NCBI RefSeq assembly: GCF_018223345.1 | Contig: NZ_CP073587.1 | Location: 2,515,001-2,579,000, forward strand | From: Shewanella yunxiaonensis | GTDB taxonomy: Bacteria; Pseudomonadota; Gammaproteobacteria; Enterobacterales; Shewanellaceae | DNA length: 64,000 nt | Reading direction: 5' to 3' | Part shown: in pieces, positions 41,740-49,887 of the stretch | Numbering within the stretch: the first letter of the stretch is position 1 | Layout: every line of letters starts with the position of its first letter | The notes under the pieces: generated by a model | Told to the model about the DNA's origin: nothing | Database searches by the model: none | Seen by the model: the letters and a program-made list of their open reading frames with translations, nothing else | Translations under genes and position numbers: made by a program

Positions 41740-43242
41740 TTAACTAATACCACTATCAAGGTGTTGTTGCATTATTCGGCGCATGGCTTCGGCTTTTGTA
41801 CCAAACACGACTTGTACGCCCTGCCCCATCACAATCACACCCTTGGCCCCCAGCGCCAACAGTTGCGATTTATCCACTCGCAAAGGGTCAACGACATTAA
41901 GGCGTAACCGCGTCATACAAGCCCCAAGAGTATGGATATTGGCAGCGCCACCAAGGGCATGGATTATCAAGCGAGAGGTATCAGCTGACTCACCAATACC
42001 GAGAGTGAACATGCTTTTATGCAGCTCATCAGGCTCCATTCTACCCGGCGTTTTCAGATTAAAAATCACAATCGCGGTACTGAAGATCGTGTAATAAAGC
42101 ACTGCGGTTAGCGGGCCGAGAATAAGAAACCATCCCGCATTGGAGGCATTATGCCACATCAGCACTAAATCCAGAGCCCCCTGAGAAAAGCTGACGCCAT
42201 AGTGAATGTTCAATAACACACATATCAGATAAGCCAAGCCACAGAGCAAAGCGTGCAGCAGATATAACACCGGTGCGACAAACAAAAAAGCAAACTCTAT
42301 CGGTTCGGTTACTCCGGTAAACCAGCTTGTTGCCGCCGCTGAAAGCATAATCCCTGCGACCCGGTTACGTTCGGTTTTGTCAGCACAGCGCCACATGGCA
42401 AAAGCAGCAGCGGGCAATCCCCACATTTTGATCAGATATCCCCCGGCGAGATTACCGGCCTGCGGATCTCCTGCCAGGTAACGCGCAATCTCCCCGCGGA
42501 CGATTTCCCCATTGGCAGAATATTGTCCAAATTCCAGAAAAAACGGCGCGTTCCAAATATGATGCAATCCCAGCGGCAACAACAGGCGTTCTACCGTGCC
42601 ATAGAGTGCAAATGCCCATTGTGGTTTCTGATACACCGCCCAGTCAGAAAAAAGCTGAATATAATGCGCTAATGGCGGCCACAGATACGAAAATACCCAA
42701 GCCATGAGTAACGCCAGCGGTAACATTAATAGCGGGCCACTGCGGCGACCTTCAAAAAAAGAGAGAACTGACGGCAGTTTAACAAAGCGGCTAAGGTATA
42801 CCGCCAAGCAAGTTAATCCGCCCAGTACCATGCCACCAGCAATACCAGTATCCAGCGTATTAATACCTAAGATCATGTTTCCCGGGAGATGTTTATCTGA
42901 AACAAGCACGCCAAGTCCCGCAGTAAATACTCCGTAACCAAATACAGCGCTAATAGCGGCGGCACCTTGTTCCCGACAAAAACCCACCGCAATCGCCACG
43001 GCGAACAGCAGCGGCATCATTGCAAAGATGAAATTACCGACGTTTGATAATAGCTCGAAGAGTAACGGCGGCATTGCTGTGGACAATGTTCCCGCCAATC
43101 CAATCATCAATCCTGCGGCGGGGAGAATAGCAATAGGTGTCAGCAATGCCTGACTGAGATTCTGGGCGAACTTAAACCAATGTTTATTCAGCCAATTTGC
43201 TGACTGACTGAGTCTGCCAGTGGTAGCCACTTTTTCAGCCAT
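41740..43242 (-). CDS. PTS permease IIBC, glucose-family (PtsG-like)
   Basis: Sugar phosphotransferase permease: an IIC channel domain (about 20-400, ten or so helices, with GLHHIWNAPFFLEFG and TGVTEPIEFAFLFVAPVLY) joined to an IIB domain with phospho-acceptor Cys442 in GACMTRLRL. Alignment by eye to E. coli PtsG is good over the full length; glucose is the best guess, but N-acetylglucosamine or maltose types cannot be excluded. No IIA, HPr or EI gene is nearby. Its first 55 bases overlap yqcA; GAGG lies upstream of the ATG. Confidence 0.85.
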   Translation of the reverse strand: MAEKVATTGRLSQSANWLNKHWFKFAQNLSQALLTPIAILPAAGLMIGLAGTLSTAMPPLLFELLSNVGNFIFAMMPLLFAVAIAVGFCREQGAAAISAVFGYGVFTAGLGVLVSDKHLPGNMILGINTLDTGIAGGMVLGGLTCLAVYLSRFVKLPSVLSFFEGRRSGPLLMLPLALLMAWVFSYLWPPLAHYIQLFSDWAVYQKPQWAFALYGTVERLLLPLGLHHIWNAPFFLEFGQYSANGEIVRGEIARYLAGDPQAGNLAGGYLIKMWGLPAAAFAMWRCADKTERNRVAGIMLSAAATSWFTGVTEPIEFAFLFVAPVLYLLHALLCGLAYLICVLLNIHYGVSFSQGALDLVLMWHNASNAGWFLILGPLTAVLYYTIFSTAIVIFNLKTPGRMEPDELHKSMFTLGIGESADTSRLIIHALGGAANIHTLGACMTRLRLNVVDPLRVDKSQLLALGAKGVIVMGQGVQVVFGTKAEAMRRIMQQHLDSGIS

Positions 43243-43658
43243 TGAAGTGCCTCAGTTTCTGGTTCCATCGTTTCACACGCATCAATATCTAAGCGCTCAC
43301 CAACACGTTTAGCCCCAAGTTCACTTAACAACGCATCTATCTGTTTGCCACCACCACAAAAGGTGTCGTAACTGGAATCACCCAGCCCAATGACAGCGTA
43401 ATGCAACTCCGGTAGATAGGGTGCACGATCCTTCATCATAATGAACCAGGGTGCGATATTGTCCGGGAGATCACCATCACCGGTTGTTGACGTCACCACT
43501 AATAGCAGCTCATCTTCGGGCGGCACAAAATCCGACAAATGCTCAGGCTGCCATAATTGCACTTGGCAACCCGCATCATTAAGCGCAGTGTCCAATGTTT
43601 CCGCAACATATTGTGCACTTCCATAAACTGATCCGAACACTATGTTGATTTTTTTCAT
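43188..43658 (-). CDS. yqcA: Flavodoxin-like protein YqcA
   Basis: Small FMN-binding electron carrier. The phosphate loop is GSVYGSAQYVAE (about 9-20), with STTGDGDLPDN and GDSSYDTFCGGGKQIDALL around the isoalloxazine. It aligns better with E. coli YqcA than with MioC, and yqcC-truC-yqcA is the E. coli order. Physiological partner unknown. It is separated from truC by a short opposite-strand ORF and overlaps the downstream PTS gene. Confidence 0.88.
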   Translation of the reverse strand: MKKINIVFGSVYGSAQYVAETLDTALNDAGCQVQLWQPEHLSDFVPPEDELLLVVTSTTGDGDLPDNIAPWFIMMKDRAPYLPELHYAVIGLGDSSYDTFCGGGKQIDALLSELGAKRVGERLDIDACETMEPETEALQWLKKWLPLADSVSQQIG

Positions 43659-43666
43659 GCTATACT
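43658..43666 (+). promoter_or_regulatory. Extended -10 promoter for the 55-aa ORF
   Basis: TGCTATACT is an extended -10 on the plus strand about 108 bases before the small ORF start, lying at the yqcA start codon. No matching -35 at standard spacing. Confidence 0.4.
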
Positions 43667-43773
43667 TCGCGACCGGGAATATTTCTTATCCCAAAATACT
43701 TTATCGACTGCCCCGCCTGCAACTAGACCAAAGCAGCCGACTTCACATATCTAGGTCAGAAAGGAACGCAGTA

Positions 43774-43941
43774 ATGCGACAGAGCAGCCGCCAGAAACTG
43801 ATTAAACAACATCAGCGTATTACCCACACACGCAAAATTTGTTATTTCCAGGCGATTCGCCAACAAGATCAGCACCACCACCACTTCACATTGGATGCTT
43901 ATATGCCCTTATTGGACATGATGCAGCAACGTAACAAATAG
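43774..43941 (+). CDS. Small basic His-rich protein, 55 aa
   Basis: Unrecognised. The ATG follows AAGGAA with eight bases of spacing and an extended -10 promoter lies ~108 bases upstream. The product begins MRQSSRQKLIKQHQRITHTR, is strongly basic, and contains HHHH near residue 36 and a hydrophobic end. The frame remains open upstream to 43642, but that start lacks a ribosome site and overlaps yqcA. It stands opposite to and between truC and yqcA. Real gene status is uncertain. Confidence 0.45.
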   Translation: MRQSSRQKLIKQHQRITHTRKICYFQAIRQQDQHHHHFTLDAYMPLLDMMQQRNK

Positions 43942-43954
43942 TTTTTCAGCGTTA

Positions 43955-44761
43955 TTAAGCACCTGTAACTAATACGGCGTCTGAGGTCGACAACTCACTC
44001 GCCCCCCATCCTAGAGCAGTGAAAACCTGTTCCCATTCTGGCTCCGGTTCAGTCACAATGGTGAGTGGCTCACCAGATACTGGATGTGTCACTGAGAGCT
44101 TTTGCGCCAGCAACCATAAACGATTGATGCCGGTATATTCGCGAAAAAGGCGATTTTGTTTACCATCGCCATGAGCGGTGTCACCGATAATCGGATGACG
44201 CAGATGATCCATGTGGCGCCGCAACTGGTGTTTGCGTCCAGTCAGAGGCTGTAGCCGTAATAACGCAAACCGCGAGGTTTGATAACGTCCTGAAGGCACC
44301 GGAATTTCCGCATTCAACAATGGATCGAAGCGAGTAATAGCAGATTGGGCTTCCCGTTCCTGATTCGCCATTTTATCAGCGACCTCATCTAGTTCCTCTT
44401 TGAGCGGATAGTCCAATAAGCCACCGTCGAACACATTCCCGCGCACTAACGCCAGATAGTATTTGCTGACTTGGCGCGCCTCGAATTGCATACAAATCTG
44501 ATGCGCAATCTGGCTACTTTTAGCGAACAATAATACGCCGGAGGTGGGGCGGTCCAGCCGATGCACCGGGAAAACATGACATCCCACTAAATCACGCGTC
44601 ATCTGCATTGCAAAATAACGCTCGCGCCGAGCCAGATAGGTTTTATGTACCAGCAATCCGGCAGGTTTGTGGATGGCGACTAAATACTCATCCTCGTAAA
44701 GGATGTTAATTTGCGGCGCTTCACTCAACGCTGTTTCTTCATTTTCCACCGAGCAACTCAT
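43955..44761 (-). CDS. truC: tRNA pseudouridine(65) synthase TruC
   Basis: Isomerises U65 of tRNA. RluA-type catalytic motif VHRLDRPTSGVLL (Asp in HRLD) and GRKHQLRRHMDHLRHPIIGD are present. The ATG at 44761 (MSCSVENEE) overlaps the yqcC 3' end by 23 bases; the conserved domain begins at INILYEDEYLVAIHKPAG. About 268 residues. Confidence 0.93.
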   Translation of the reverse strand: MSCSVENEETALSEAPQINILYEDEYLVAIHKPAGLLVHKTYLARRERYFAMQMTRDLVGCHVFPVHRLDRPTSGVLLFAKSSQIAHQICMQFEARQVSKYYLALVRGNVFDGGLLDYPLKEELDEVADKMANQEREAQSAITRFDPLLNAEIPVPSGRYQTSRFALLRLQPLTGRKHQLRRHMDHLRHPIIGDTAHGDGKQNRLFREYTGINRLWLLAQKLSVTHPVSGEPLTIVTEPEPEWEQVFTALGWGASELSTSDAVLVTGA

Positions 44762-45056
44762 CCAGCCTCTCCAGTACAACGATTAAATCACGGGTTTCCT
44801 GTTTTTGTGCCCAGACATATTGCGCCATTGGGGCAATAGCGATTTTGGAAGGTAACGGCTGCTGACTACTGATTAATTGATGCATTTTGGGCAAAAAAAT
44901 AAATTGTAGCCAATGTTCCAGCGGCAAGGTGTCACAAGCAAAAGGGGCCGTGCTAGCGAGCGCAATAGCAGCAGGTTTGGTCGCACTCCACATTGCCAGT
45001 CGCTTAAGCTCATTTTCGATAGCGTGCAAATGTAATAGTGTCTGCTGATAAAGCAT
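44739..45056 (-). CDS. yqcC: YqcC family protein
   Basis: 105-residue helical protein of unknown function in the yqcC-truC-yqcA group. The family patterns PLEHWLQFIFLPKMHQLI and PMAQYVWAQ are visible. Soluble, no signal peptide. Divergent from the DUF3549 gene with a 104-base shared upstream region. Confidence 0.88.
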   Translation of the reverse strand: MLYQQTLLHLHAIENELKRLAMWSATKPAAIALASTAPFACDTLPLEHWLQFIFLPKMHQLISSQQPLPSKIAIAPMAQYVWAQKQETRDLIVVLERLDELLGGK

Positions 45057-45160
45057 ATTGCGCTCATTAGATAGTCTGCAATTAATTGGTGCTTATCATA
45101 CCATCCTGCAGTAGTTATCCCTATAATGCGCGGCAATCTTAACCGCAGACTGAAACCGCT

Positions 45161-46177
45161 ATGCACACAATCTCTACCTTTGGTGAATTACTAAATGCCG
45201 CCAACAGCCAGTATCTGATTTATGACATGGGCCGCAGGGTGCAGTCTATAGATGTTATGGCTTTTCGACAGATTGAGGCATTAACTGCACCATATCCCTA
45301 CCCTATTCAGGGGCATGCGTGTTTTGCATTAGTGTTTTGGGAACGACCGACCGCCCCCTTTATTTGGTTTTTGAAGTTGCCATTGGATGAGCAGGGACTG
45401 TTAAATCCCGCTGGACGCAGTCAGTTTATTGAAATGTTGCTTGAAGCTATGGGAACAGACCTTAAAAAGGAACTGACAGAAGCGCAGCAACAACAACTTG
45501 CAAGTCACCCTTTCAGCTTTCGGCCATCGCAGGAAAAATTAGCGTTATTCAATGCACTGGTGCGGCGTCAACTTGGTCAACCAGCATCCGCACAATATGA
45601 ATATGCCTGTCAGTATCTTTCTGGCAATGATGCAGCGCAACATTGGCAAGCCGTTGGCTTACAGGGACTCGCTGATGTCTGCGCTCGCGCAGAGCAACTC
45701 GAACATCCGAAATTATTGGCAGAAGCCCTAGGATCAGCGGCAGTTGAAGTCCGTATTGCACTCTGCCAAATGTTGGAACACGTTACAATATCTAAAGAAT
45801 TGGCCGCAAAAATTAGTGCTTATCTTCCCAACCAAGAAGCGACAGTGCAGTCCTATTATTTGAGGGCTTTGGCATCTCAGCCTGATAGTTGTGCGACTGC
45901 GATTGAAACATCAGTCAAGGAGGAAGCATGGTTGAGCCGGGATATGTTGTTAGCCATTGCTGCCCGTTGCTGGATGGTCTTAAAACAAGAGCAATGCCGC
46001 AAAATCTTTCTGGAGTCATTGGCAAGGCAACCTCTGGACTTCTTTATTACAATCTTTGCTGATATTGTGGCGATTCCCGCGATACGCACGGTGTTATTAG
46101 GTGAATTGCGAAATCCGGAGCGTAGTGTGCAACTCAGTACCGCAATTGGCGGACTCTTCAGGAACACGCAAAGATGA
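45161..46177 (+). CDS. DUF3549 family protein
   Basis: 338-residue cytoplasmic protein of unknown function, recognised as the DUF3549 family common in Shewanella and Vibrio (N-terminal SIDVMAFRQIEALTAPYPYP). The C-terminal half (about 140-330) looks like alpha-helical repeats, suggesting a scaffold. Its stop overlaps the DUF3301 start (ATGA), so the two are coupled. Confidence 0.8.
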   Translation: MHTISTFGELLNAANSQYLIYDMGRRVQSIDVMAFRQIEALTAPYPYPIQGHACFALVFWERPTAPFIWFLKLPLDEQGLLNPAGRSQFIEMLLEAMGTDLKKELTEAQQQQLASHPFSFRPSQEKLALFNALVRRQLGQPASAQYEYACQYLSGNDAAQHWQAVGLQGLADVCARAEQLEHPKLLAEALGSAAVEVRIALCQMLEHVTISKELAAKISAYLPNQEATVQSYYLRALASQPDSCATAIETSVKEEAWLSRDMLLAIAARCWMVLKQEQCRKIFLESLARQPLDFFITIFADIVAIPAIRTVLLGELRNPERSVQLSTAIGGLFRNTQR

Positions 46178-46551
46178 TGACTGATTTTTTAATGATGGCA
46201 GGCCTGGTAGTGATCGCCGCTTTCTTTTGGCAACTGCGGCAAATGGCAGAAATTTGCCGCCAATTTGCGGAACGCGAGGTTAAGCGTCAACGAGTACAAC
46301 TACTCTCAGTAGCCATGAACTCTGCACGTCCCTGCCTAGGCGCGGGATTGGGCTGGAAAGCTAATTTCCAATTTGAATTCAGCACCGATGGGATTAACCA
46401 ATATAAAGGTCACATTCTGATGATCGGCAAGCGTATCCAGAAAATTGAATGGCCGATTTTTCCAGAACCAGAATGGGAACAAGCACCTACCAGTCGGGGC
46501 AAAGTCAGTGGTGGCTGTGGTGGTGGATGTCGCTCCGGCGGATGCCATTAA
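46174..46551 (+). CDS. DUF3301 family membrane protein
   Basis: 125 residues with one N-terminal membrane helix (about 3-20), a cytoplasmic helix rich in Arg/Gln/Glu, and a conserved region around 40-100. The C-terminus is a striking Gly/Cys/His tail, VSGGCGGGCRSGGCH, which could bind metal or be lipid- or thiol-modified. Coupled to the DUF3549 gene. Function unknown. Confidence 0.8.
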   Translation: MMTDFLMMAGLVVIAAFFWQLRQMAEICRQFAEREVKRQRVQLLSVAMNSARPCLGAGLGWKANFQFEFSTDGINQYKGHILMIGKRIQKIEWPIFPEPEWEQAPTSRGKVSGGCGGGCRSGGCH

Positions 46552-46603
46552 TTAATTAATCAATCGATCTGACCAAGCAGCAACGCTATCGATTAGTGCG
46601 ATT

Positions 46604-47002
46604 AAAAAAGAAAAGGCGCGACTCATTGAGCCGCGCCTTTCTGTTACATTGCTAAGCCGTCCCGCTATGCAATTGCTTCCCTGCTCCATCCCTGCGAATG
46701 AGATGCGTCCTTTGCTCCGTAACCTTCCTGGTGAGTCCCTGTATCCTCGTACCAGTCCCTTAACACCGATAGTTCCGTTTATCGGTCTATGCCCAGTCCT
46801 TAAGCGTGTCCAACATCATCCTTGAGCATCCAGCAGTAACGTCCTGTACTTTGTCCTGATGATGATTTCATCCCGAAATCACTTTCTACATCCATGTTGA
46901 TCCGACTTCATGTCAGCATACTTTCCTTGTATCATCCCTGAACCGCTTCCCTCCAGCTTACTATCATCCTGATAGTATCCATTAAGTACCGTTCCGTGGA
47001 CG
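46604..47002 (-). ncRNA. csrB: CsrB-type regulatory RNA (CsrA antagonist)
   Basis: Minus-strand RNA of about 395 bases. I count 27 GGA triplets, many as AGGGA, AGGAT or CAGGA, several in hairpin loops, e.g. ACTATCAGGATGATAGT (46960-46976) and GATTTCGGGATGAAATC (46864-46880). This is the signature of CsrB/CsrC RNAs, which sequester the translational regulator CsrA. It ends with a strong stem (AAAGGCGCG..CGCGCCTTT, 46612-46640) followed by TTCTTTTTT. A -10-like TAATAT at 47009-47014 fixes the probable 5' end near 47002. No protein-coding frame of note on either strand. Confidence 0.9.
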
Positions 47003-47172
47003 AGATAAATATTACTCTAAAGAGGTATAAAAACGGCGTAGGCATATTTTTTTATTCGTCCCCCCCATAATTATCTAGTCCGCAAAAAAACACTAATATA
47101 CTGAATTTAATTAATATTATTTTAAATGAGTGGATATTTCAGCGAGAAAATTTCTTAAATGTCTCACATGTT

Positions 47173-47190
47173 TGTAAGACATATCTCACA
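47173..47190 (-). promoter_or_regulatory. GacA/UvrY-type upstream activating site for csrB
   Basis: TGTAAGACATATCTCACA matches the 18-base consensus TGTAAGN6CTTACA with one mismatch. It lies about 180 bases upstream of the inferred csrB start, comparable to the remote UvrY sites of other gammaproteobacterial csrB genes. A second near-palindrome, GTCTCACATGTTTGTAAGAC, overlaps it at 47161-47180. Confidence 0.75.
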
Positions 47191-47303
47191 AGCTTATGAG
47201 CAGAAGTGGAAAGCTATATATAATAAGCACCATATCGATGGTATCAAGCACCCGCCATATCAGCTGAAATAGCAGATTCTTTCTGGCAAAAAGTGGCATC
47301 GTG

Positions 47304-47336
47304 CTATTGCTGATATACTTTGAATATCAGCAATAG
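47304..47336. repeat. Perfect 13-base inverted repeat before DUF2789 gene
   Basis: CTATTGCTGATAT (47304-47316) and its exact complement (47324-47336) flank seven bases, directly before the CGGAG ribosome site. It could be an operator or a 5'-UTR hairpin controlling translation. Confidence 0.8.
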
Positions 47337-47348
47337 CGGAGAACAGTT

Positions 47349-47579
47349 ATGGACACTAGCCACAATAATATGGCCGCGCTATTTCAACAGCTAGGTCTTG
47401 AAAGCAGTAACAACGCCATCCAAGATTTCTTTCAGCGCCACTATCTTCCCAAGGAAGTGAACCTCGTGGATGCGCCTTTCTGGACGCCAGCGCAAAAGGC
47501 CTTTTTGAAAGAATCGCTTGATGCCGATGCCCAATGGGTAGAAGTGATTGATCATCTGGATACATCTCTTCGACGCTAA
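47349..47579 (+). CDS. DUF2789 family protein
   Basis: 76-residue acidic, helical, soluble protein. The family signature is clear: ALFQQLGLES near the N-terminus, APFWTPAQKAFLKE in the middle and WVEVIDHLD near the end. GGAG lies ahead of the ATG. Function unknown. Single gene, opposite to csrB, with an inverted repeat in its leader. Confidence 0.85.
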   Translation: MDTSHNNMAALFQQLGLESSNNAIQDFFQRHYLPKEVNLVDAPFWTPAQKAFLKESLDADAQWVEVIDHLDTSLRR

Positions 47580-48057
47580 TAACAACTGTTGGTCAGCACC
47601 ACTCTCATCAGCGTAATGACGCCTGTTGATTAACCACCACAGGCGCCCATGTATCGTAATTGCTATTGATTGACGGAGGCTCAACAGGTCGTCAATCCGA
47701 CTGATAAATCTCACTAACAACAACTTCCCATGCCAGGTTGCATTTACTGCTAGAGATCCTCGGTTTGAAGCGCATGAATCATAATGGATTTAACAGTAAG
47801 ATTTTCTTCAAACGGTGACTATTCCAGTCTTCATCATTACTGACATTGACCACGCGATTCCTAAGCCCTAAGCTTGCAGTCCCCATGACGGGTAACGATG
47901 GGTAATCCATTAACTTTCTGAACTCAGGAAAATATTGCACCATAAAAGTCGGGAACATGAGCAAATTTCACATACTTCAACATATTGATTTTCAGATGCG
48001 TTAAAGCTAATCAGCACTGTTCTTGAGGTACAGCCAATCAATGAGGTTTTCGCCACT
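47580..48057. other. Gene-poor region between DUF2789 and DUF2310 genes
   Basis: 478 bases. A minus-strand frame of 61 codons (47779-47964) has no ribosome site and no recognised family; it could be a decayed gene end. No terminator with a good T-run is visible after the DUF2789 gene. Nothing else is supported. Confidence 0.4.
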
Positions 48058-48399
48058 ATGTCACTTGAGTTATCACAGATAATTGCCGCCGCAGTAACCC
48101 TCAGCCGCAAAGGTCAAACCCCGACACTCGCGCGGTTAAAAGCTAAAGTTGGTGGGAAGGTCCCGATGCCTTTATTGGTCGCGGGATTGCAGCGATTTAA
48201 AGCGATGACAGACGAGGAAATTGACCGAGTGGCAACTAGCATTACACCAACATCGGTCACGGCAGAGGGAACGGAAACCGCCCCCGCAGAAACACAACTA
48301 AATGACATACAATTACAAATAGCTCAGCTTACCGATTACTGTCACCGCTTAGAACAACGTATAAAACAACTAGAAAATAATCAGTTGGAGCAAGATTAA
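48058..48399 (+). CDS. Hypothetical protein with C-terminal coiled coil, 113 aa
   Basis: Residues 1-60 form a helical, possibly DNA-binding-like domain (TLSRKGQTPTLARLKAKVGG, 13-32, resembles a short helix-turn-helix as in KfrA-type N-termini; this is a guess). A Thr/Glu-rich linker follows and a coiled coil spans about 80-113 (LEQRIKQLENNQLEQ). GAGG precedes the ATG by 11 bases. The stop overlaps the ATG of the DUF2310 gene by one base (TAATG), so they form a coupled pair. Confidence 0.72.
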   Translation: MSLELSQIIAAAVTLSRKGQTPTLARLKAKVGGKVPMPLLVAGLQRFKAMTDEEIDRVATSITPTSVTAEGTETAPAETQLNDIQLQIAQLTDYCHRLEQRIKQLENNQLEQD

Positions 48400-49172
48400 T
48401 GTTTGTCACAGAGCTTCGGTTTGACTGCTACGCTGACACAACAGTATCTTTGGCAGAAAAAGCGATTAACAATCTGTTAGAAGCCTGGCGGGCAAATGGC
48501 CAAGTCATGGGGAGAGAATTTGCGGTCGCATTACATGAGGGTTCCTTTAGGGTTCGGCTCTTGTTGCCCGAAACACAAAGTCTTGCTAACCGCTTTAATA
48601 GTCCTTGGGCCAAGCAAGCGTTACATGCGCTCGCTGATGCAAAATTATTGGCTCCGCGCGAAAAATTATTGGGACAGGATATCAATTCTGAAATAAGTTG
48701 TGAGGAAAGCCCCTCCTGGCAACTTTTATATACCAGTTATGTTCATATGTGCTCGCCACTGCGAAGTGGAGACTCACTTCTGCCAATTCCGCTGTATCGC
48801 ATTCCGGCAACCTTTAATGGCGATCATAAACAGCTGATCCGCTGGCAAACGGAGTGGCAAGCATGTGATGAATTACAGATGGCGTCTGCCACAGCGGCAG
48901 AATTTGCCGCATTACATGAACTCAGTGACACCTCAAGTGACCTCTTTCGCCGAGGTTGGGATTTGCGCGGCAGAATAGAGTACCTGACAAAAATTCCTAC
49001 TTATTACTATCTCTATCGTGTTGGTGGAGAGAGCCGAAAGGCAGAAACGCAACGCGGCTGCCCACGATGCGGCAGCAAAGATTGGCGTCAAGCAGAGCCC
49101 ATTCTTGACTTGTTTCACTTCAAATGTGACCACTGCAGAATCGTTTCCAATCTTTCTTGGGACTTTCAATAA
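48399..49172 (+). CDS. DUF2310 family zinc-ribbon protein
   Basis: 257 residues ending in a zinc ribbon: CPRCGSKDW and FKCDHCRIVSNLSWDF supply four cysteines, a layout of nucleic-acid-binding ribbons. The upstream part (LRFDCYADTTVSLAEKAINN, about 6-25; GRIEYLTKIPTYYYLYR) matches the DUF2310 family as I remember it. Function unknown. Coupled to the upstream coiled-coil gene and convergent with syd. Confidence 0.82.
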   Translation: MFVTELRFDCYADTTVSLAEKAINNLLEAWRANGQVMGREFAVALHEGSFRVRLLLPETQSLANRFNSPWAKQALHALADAKLLAPREKLLGQDINSEISCEESPSWQLLYTSYVHMCSPLRSGDSLLPIPLYRIPATFNGDHKQLIRWQTEWQACDELQMASATAAEFAALHELSDTSSDLFRRGWDLRGRIEYLTKIPTYYYLYRVGGESRKAETQRGCPRCGSKDWRQAEPILDLFHFKCDHCRIVSNLSWDFQ

Positions 49173-49180
49173 CCCGGTAT

Positions 49181-49828
49181 TTAGCGCTTGGGAAACAAGT
49201 TAAGCCACATGCGTTTAAGACTGGCGAATATACCTGGATGGACTGACGCGCTAGTAGAGTCATCAAGTTCCTGATAACGCACGGCGTCTGTCACTCGTGG
49301 TGATAACATTCGTAAAAAATCAGCAAGATTGTCAGCCAGTCGCTCGTATGGTGCCTCACCTGGTCGCTCAGCCCAAACTGAACCATCGTTATTGTCCACT
49401 GTCAGCATCTCTTCATGTTGCTCAAGTATTCCAATGAACCACGTTGGCGACTGACGCAGCCTTTTTTTCATCATCAGGTGCCCAATCAGATTCTCCTGCA
49501 AGTAGCCGAAGTCCTTATCATTCCATACTTGCAGTAACTCACCGCTGCCAAAAGGTGAATCAAATTTCAGTGGCCCCGCAAAAAAATGGCCATAAAACTG
49601 TTCGATATCAGGATGCAAGTTAATCGACAGCGCCTCCCCCACATTGGCAAATGAAGCGGTTGATTGTCGGTGTATGGCTTGCCACTGAACCGGATCGTCA
49701 TGTTCCCCGTCTAACACACATTCTGATGGTTCACCGCCTGCATAAAAACGTGGGAATTCGCCTAATGCAGATTGGTAACATTGTTGGTATTGGGCAAAAA
49801 ATTGCTCTAGGGCCTCGGCACAAGACAC
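49181..49828 (-). CDS. syd: SecY-interacting protein Syd
   Basis: Peripheral membrane protein that binds SecY and may check translocon assembly. 215 residues (181 in E. coli), longer by a C-terminal extension. Family patterns: [20 protein letters not shown] at 5-24, [18 protein letters not shown] and [19 protein letters not shown]. Divergent from queF, as in E. coli. Confidence 0.92.
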   Translation of the reverse strand: MSCAEALEQFFAQYQQCYQSALGEFPRFYAGGEPSECVLDGEHDDPVQWQAIHRQSTASFANVGEALSINLHPDIEQFYGHFFAGPLKFDSPFGSGELLQVWNDKDFGYLQENLIGHLMMKKRLRQSPTWFIGILEQHEEMLTVDNNDGSVWAERPGEAPYERLADNLADFLRMLSPRVTDAVRYQELDDSTSASVHPGIFASLKRMWLNLFPKR

Positions 49829-49850
49829 TTATGAACGCTCACAAATCGAG

Positions 49851-49856
49851 TATAAT
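49851..49856 (+). promoter_or_regulatory. -10 box for queF
   Basis: A perfect TATAAT lies 37 bases before the queF ATG in the syd-queF divergent region. The -35 is weak. Predicted leader is about 25 bases, too short for a preQ1 riboswitch. Confidence 0.5.
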
Positions 49857-49887
49857 GACTTCATATTTTGGCACGAATTCACCATTG

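Noticed and set aside
43732..43790. Similarity of AGGTCAGAAAGGAACGCAG to the SRP (4.5S) RNA domain IV
   Set aside because: The conserved GTCCGGAAGGAAGCAGCC core is not present, and the flanks do not fold into the required long stem.
47779..47964. 61-codon minus-strand frame after the DUF2789 gene
   Set aside because: No ribosome site, no recognised family; kept only as a remark on the gap.
49651..49887. Longer queF frame beginning at 49651
   Set aside because: The extra 79 residues are antisense to syd and do not resemble the QueF N-terminus; [17 protein letters not shown] does.
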